From Ruminococcus flavefaciens ATCC 19208 (GTDB lineage: Bacteria; Bacillota; Clostridia; Oscillospirales; Ruminococcaceae): 64,000 bases of DNA. The notes beneath the pieces are model-generated. The model did no database searches. It was not told where the DNA came from and saw nothing but the letters and a program-made list of their open reading frames with translations. The stretch covers positions 21,008-85,007 of the forward strand of contig NZ_JAEF01000023.1 of the NCBI RefSeq assembly GCF_000518765.1. Direction: 5' to 3'. This document shows positions 60,516 to 64,000 of this stretch, piece after piece. Position numbers and translations under genes: made by a program. Numbering within the stretch: the first letter of the stretch is position 1; each line of letters begins with the position of its first letter.

Positions 60516-61157
60516 ATGAAGATACATCATTTACAGCTCGGACCTCTCCGCGCTAACTGCTATATAGTCGAGACTTCCCCCGGCAGATGCGTTGCCGTTG
60601 ATATCGGCGGCGACAGCAGACTTTTCCTCGAATTTCTCAAAATGAGAAAGCTCCGCCTTACAAAGATACTTCTCACCCACGGTCATTTCGACCACATCGG
60701 CGGCGTTGAGGAAGTACGCAAGGCTACGGGAGCTGAGGTATATATCCATGAGCTTGACGCACATATGCTTGAAAGTGCAGCTCATTCACTGGCTGCAGAT
60801 ATGTCATTCATGACATTTACTCCCGTTACCGACTGGACCTGCGTTTACGGCGACTGCTATATAAACGACGGAGAATGCGAATTCCGCGTGCTCCATACAC
60901 CCGGCCATTCACAGGGCAGTGTGTGCTATATATGCAATGACGCTATGTTCTCGGGCGATACTCTTTTCTGCTGCTCTGTGGGCAGAACAGACTTCCCGGG
61001 AAGCAGTGCTTCCGCTATGACCTATTCGCTGAACAAGATATACCATCTTAAAGGCGATTACAAAGTATACCCCGGTCACAACGAAACAACCACCCTTGAC
61101 TATGAACGCGAATCGAACCCGTATCTGGGACAATTCAGAGGAAAAAATGACGACTGA
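60516..61157 (+). CDS. MBL-fold metallo-hydrolase (glyoxalase II-like)
   Basis: 213 residues from the ATG at 60516, eight bases after AAGGAG; the ATG at 60510 is too close to that site. Zinc ligands of the metallo-beta-lactamase fold are in place: LTHGHFDHIGG, LHTPGHSQGSVCY, FSGDTLFCCSVGRTDFPG and VYPGHNETT. This YqgX-type group hydrolyses thioesters such as S-lactoylglutathione analogues, though the physiological substrate in clostridia is unclear. The start is 12 bases after the rel stop, and its end overlaps the hemZ start by 11 bases. Confidence 0.88.
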   Translation: MKIHHLQLGPLRANCYIVETSPGRCVAVDIGGDSRLFLEFLKMRKLRLTKILLTHGHFDHIGGVEEVRKATGAEVYIHELDAHMLESAAHSLAADMSFMTFTPVTDWTCVYGDCYINDGECEFRVLHTPGHSQGSVCYICNDAMFSGDTLFCCSVGRTDFPGSSASAMTYSLNKIYHLKGDYKVYPGHNETTTLDYERESNPYLGQFRGKNDD

Positions 61158-62625
61158 TAATTATAAAATGCCGATTGTACTGATCGGCAATTCTTTTAAA
61201 TACGAGATAGAAGCCACATTGAAGCTCTTCTTCAATACCGCCCGTTATTCCTTCGGAAGTGACCGCAGCGAGGCTTCGGGCGATGCATATGTGATCGCTG
61301 AGGTTAGCGGTGATACTCTTTCCACAGAGGTAAAGCTCCGCGGAGAAGCTCCCGTAGAGAGAAGCATTACTGTTGATGAGACTCAGGACAAGGAGCATGA
61401 GATATGCCGCCTTATCTATCATATTCTCTCCGAAAAAACAGGCATTGCTCCTCCGTGGGGACTTATGACAGGCATCAGACCCGTGAAAAAGGTCATTGAG
61501 CTTATGCGTCAGGAGCTTCCCAAAGATGAGATATTCGCAAGGCTCAGGGACAAGTATGAGGTCACGGATAAAAAATTGCAGCTTGCCTATGATACGGCTG
61601 TAAATCAGCTCCCCATACTTGACAGAATAGACAGCTCGGCTGTTAGCCTGTACGTATCTATCCCCTTTTGCCCCACAAGATGCAGCTACTGCTCATTCGT
61701 GTCTCATTCTATGGACTCCGCTGTAAAGCTCATGCCCGAGTATATTTCCGCACTCTGCCGCGAGCTTGAAATAATCGGAAAAATAGTTAAGGACACCGAT
61801 ACAAAAATAGATACTATCTACTTCGGCGGTGGTACTCCTACATCTGTTTCGGCACAGGAGCTCTGCACTATCATGAAGACTGTGGAGAAAAACTTCGATC
61901 TTGACAAGGTACGCGAATACAGTGTTGAAGCAGGCAGACCTGACACTATAACCGAGGAAAAGCTCCGTGTCATAAAGGAGCTTGGTGCAGAGCGCATCTC
62001 GGTAAATCCTCAGACTCTCAACGATGAAGTGCTGAAAGTCATCGGCAGACAGCATTCGGGCGAGGACGCTATAAAAGCCTTTGAGCTTGCAAGGAAAGTG
62101 GGCTTCAAGAATATAAATACCGACCTTATTGCAGGACTGCCTACGGAGTCCGCCGACAGCTTCCGCCATACTCTTGACCGCATGATAGAGCTTGACCCCG
62201 AAAGCATTACGGTACATACCCTGACTATAAAGCGTTCAGCAAATCTCTTCGAGAGCGGCAGTGCCAATATAAAAAATCCTGCGGCTGAAATGGTTGACTA
62301 CAGTATCCCTGCACTCATGTCTCACGGCTATCTGCCTTACTATATGTACCGTCAGAAGAATACCGTGGACAACCTTGAAAACGTGGGCTACGCCAAAAAA
62401 GGCTTTGAAAGCTATTACAATATTTTTATTATGGACGAAACTCAGACCATTCTCGGTGCAGGCTGTGCGGCTTCCACAAAGCTTGTCTACCCTGATGGCA
62501 AGATTGAGCGTATCCATAATTACAAGTTCCCTTACGAATACATCAGAAGCTTCGACAAGCTTATGGATAAAAAAGAGGAGGTGACGGAATGCCTGAGAAA
62601 AATCAAGTCTGTACAGCCGAAATAA
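61147..62625 (+). CDS. hemZ: Oxygen-independent coproporphyrinogen-III oxidase-like radical SAM protein HemZ
   Basis: 492 residues from the ATG at 61147 (AGAGG upstream). An N-terminal 150 or so residues specific to HemZ end in PPWGLMTGIRPVKKV. The radical-SAM core has the Cys-x3-Cys-x2-Cys cluster motif in IPFCPTRCSYCSFVSH, then DTIYFGGGTPTSVSA, RISVNPQTLNDEVLKVIGR (ends RISVNPQT, VIGR) and NTDLIAGLPTES. HemZ is linked to anaerobic porphyrin synthesis, but many members are really haem chaperone or other radical enzymes, and no other haem genes are here. It overlaps the genes on both sides. Confidence 0.88.
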   Translation: MTTDNYKMPIVLIGNSFKYEIEATLKLFFNTARYSFGSDRSEASGDAYVIAEVSGDTLSTEVKLRGEAPVERSITVDETQDKEHEICRLIYHILSEKTGIAPPWGLMTGIRPVKKVIELMRQELPKDEIFARLRDKYEVTDKKLQLAYDTAVNQLPILDRIDSSAVSLYVSIPFCPTRCSYCSFVSHSMDSAVKLMPEYISALCRELEIIGKIVKDTDTKIDTIYFGGGTPTSVSAQELCTIMKTVEKNFDLDKVREYSVEAGRPDTITEEKLRVIKELGAERISVNPQTLNDEVLKVIGRQHSGEDAIKAFELARKVGFKNINTDLIAGLPTESADSFRHTLDRMIELDPESITVHTLTIKRSANLFESGSANIKNPAAEMVDYSIPALMSHGYLPYYMYRQKNTVDNLENVGYAKKGFESYYNIFIMDETQTILGAGCAASTKLVYPDGKIERIHNYKFPYEYIRSFDKLMDKKEEVTECLRKIKSVQPK

Positions 62626-63947
62626 CTGCACTTACTTCCGAGGGAAGCGGTGTATGCCGCGTTGGCGGTATGGCTGTATTTGTACCCGAGACCGCTGTAG
62701 GCGATGTGTGCGAGATAAAGATAGTAAAGTTGCTGAAAAGCTATGCTTACGGCATCGTAGAGAAGATAATAACTCCCTCGGCTGACCGTATCGAAAACAC
62801 CTGCCCTGTCTATAAGAAGTGCGGAGGCTGTCTGCTGAGACATATCTCATACGATGCTGAGTGCCGCACGAAAAACGATATAGTCCGCGACGCTTTTGAA
62901 CGCATAGGCGGACTTTCTCCCGAATTTGACAACTTTCTCGGTGCTGAGGAGACCGAGCACTACCGCAACAAGGCTCAGTACCCTGTAGCCAATATCGACG
63001 GAAAGGCTGTATGCGGCTTTTTCGCCCCAAGAAGCCACCGTCTTGTACCTGTTACGGACTGCGCTTTGCAGCCGAAAATGTTCCGTGATATCCTCGATAC
63101 TGTTATAGCTTACATAAATGAAAAGAAAATATCCGCATACGATGAAGCTTCAAATACGGGCATAGTCAGACATATCTATATCCGCCGCGGCGCACATTCG
63201 GGCGAGATTATGGTCTGTATTGTTGTCAGAAAGGACATATCCCGTCAGCTTTCCGCGCTATGCCGTCAGCTTTGTGAGAAATTCAGCGGCATAAAAAGTA
63301 TCATTATGAATATCAACGACAAAAAGACCAATGTCATTCTCGGTGAAAGGTGCGTTACTCTATGGGGAACTGACACTATCTCAGATGTAATGTGCGGAAA
63401 CACCGTGGAGATATCTCCCCTTTCCTTCTATCAGGTCAATACCGTGCAGGCAGAAAGACTCTACAGAAAGGCTCTGGAATATGCTGCGCCAAAGGGCAAC
63501 GAAGTAATTGCCGACCTCTACTGCGGTGCAGGCACTATAGGTCTTTCAATGGCTAAGCAGACGAAAAAGATAGTGGGTGTGGAGATAATACCTCAGGCTG
63601 TTGAAAACGCTAAGAAAAACGCCGAGCGCAACAATATAACTACTGCGGATTTCTACTGCGGAGATGCAGGAGAGGTGTTCGGAAAGCTCCGCAGGAAGGG
63701 CTGTGCTCCCGATATAATCGTAGTTGATCCGCCGCGAAAGGGCTGCTCGGCTGAGACTATAAACGTTATCGCAGAAGCTGCTCCGAAGAAAATAGTCATG
63801 ATTTCCTGCAATCCTGCTACTGCTGCAAGAGACGCGAAAATGCTGAGTGATAAGGGCTACAGCGTGGATAAGGTCTGCGGAGTCGATCTGTTTCCAAGAA
63901 CAGGTCACGTTGAGTGCGTCGTATTGATGTCAAGGGATAAGGCGTAA
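62589..63947 (+). CDS. rlmD: 23S rRNA (uracil-C5)-methyltransferase, RlmD/RlmCD type (TrmA/RumA family)
   Basis: 452 residues. The N-terminal TRAM domain (about 5-60) is followed by the iron-sulfur cysteines CPVYKKCGGCLLRH and a later Cys at about 158. The methyltransferase core has SPLSFYQVNTVQAERLY, DLYCGAGTIGLSMA, VVDPPRKGC and the catalytic nucleophile in MISCNPATAARD. It methylates a uridine of 23S rRNA with AdoMet (U1939, and in Firmicutes also U747). GAGGAGGTG lies before the ATG inside the end of hemZ, and the 37-base overlap is therefore real. Confidence 0.9.
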   Translation: MPEKNQVCTAEITALTSEGSGVCRVGGMAVFVPETAVGDVCEIKIVKLLKSYAYGIVEKIITPSADRIENTCPVYKKCGGCLLRHISYDAECRTKNDIVRDAFERIGGLSPEFDNFLGAEETEHYRNKAQYPVANIDGKAVCGFFAPRSHRLVPVTDCALQPKMFRDILDTVIAYINEKKISAYDEASNTGIVRHIYIRRGAHSGEIMVCIVVRKDISRQLSALCRQLCEKFSGIKSIIMNINDKKTNVILGERCVTLWGTDTISDVMCGNTVEISPLSFYQVNTVQAERLYRKALEYAAPKGNEVIADLYCGAGTIGLSMAKQTKKIVGVEIIPQAVENAKKNAERNNITTADFYCGDAGEVFGKLRRKGCAPDIIVVDPPRKGCSAETINVIAEAAPKKIVMISCNPATAARDAKMLSDKGYSVDKVCGVDLFPRTGHVECVVLMSRDKA

Positions 63948-64000
63948 AAGTGCCGATTTTACGGCAGTTTTCGGCTATACAGTCAATCTGCGAAGTCAAC

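Noticed and set aside
63948..64000. Possible new gene at the right edge
   Set aside because: Only about 50 bases remain after the rlmD stop, with no start signal or terminator I can support.

Overview
The window looks like a chromosomal segment of a cellulosome-producing Ruminococcus of the R. flavefaciens / R. champanellensis kind (Clostridia, Oscillospiraceae). The evidence is six proteins carrying dockerin modules, Thr-rich linkers, sigma-A promoters with near-constant 17-bp spacing, strong AGGAGG ribosome sites and a clostridial spoIIGA-sigE pair. The species is inferred from dockerin style only. No cohesin or scaffoldin gene lies in the window.

Layout. 0-3 kb: end of a sugar ABC permease with a GH105 unsaturated-uronyl hydrolase, then an nfeD-slipin membrane pair. 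3.1-4.3 kb: a secreted protein with an N-terminal dockerin-like module and no recognised domain. 4.6-10.5 kb: an operon of MBOAT acyltransferase, DHHW protein, FkbH-type enzyme, acyl carrier protein and membrane metallophosphoesterase. It has the logic of the Dlt system but apparently a different acyl group, and it is the best candidate here for a little-described system. 10.6-15.4 kb: rlmB, a P-type-ATPase-like protein with damaged catalytic motifs, and an LCP-family wall-glycopolymer ligase. 15.4-24.2 kb: an aminotransferase, a dockerin transglutaminase-like protein, a TPR membrane protein, a GH5 cellulase and a DUF4874/DUF4832 dockerin protein, the last downstream of a degenerate-GGDEF/EAL protein (24.2-26.2 kb). 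26.5-28.6 kb: a PglX-like methyltransferase cut short at its C terminus, followed by repeats. 28.9-36.4 kb: a double-GH43 dockerin enzyme in an operon with tfoX-like and CDP-alcohol phosphotransferase genes, a VOC protein, and a GH30-CBM22-dockerin-esterase. 36.8-42.1 kb: a divergent TetR-controlled locus (glycosyltransferase-like gene against tetR, sugar symporter and GH36 alpha-galactosidase). 42.2-51.7 kb: a ComEA-like protein, tRNA-Gln, a MATE transporter, maf, a small housekeeping cluster ending in tcdA, metY with a candidate leader peptide, and nudC. 52.1-56 kb: a DEAD-box helicase bracketed by 30-bp inverted repeats, a 34-residue membrane peptide, and spoIIGA-sigE. 56.1-64 kb: a recJ-rel-MBL hydrolase-hemZ-rlmD run.

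Working together: the dockerin enzymes (GH5, GH43, GH30/esterase) attack cellulose and decorated xylan outside the cell, while the GH105 and GH36 genes next to transporters deal with imported pectin and galactoside oligomers. The 4.6-15.4 kb block points to cell-envelope polysaccharide modification and attachment. Intergenic regions between about 28.6 and 56.1 kb share a family of short palindromic and TAATCACTA-type repeats.
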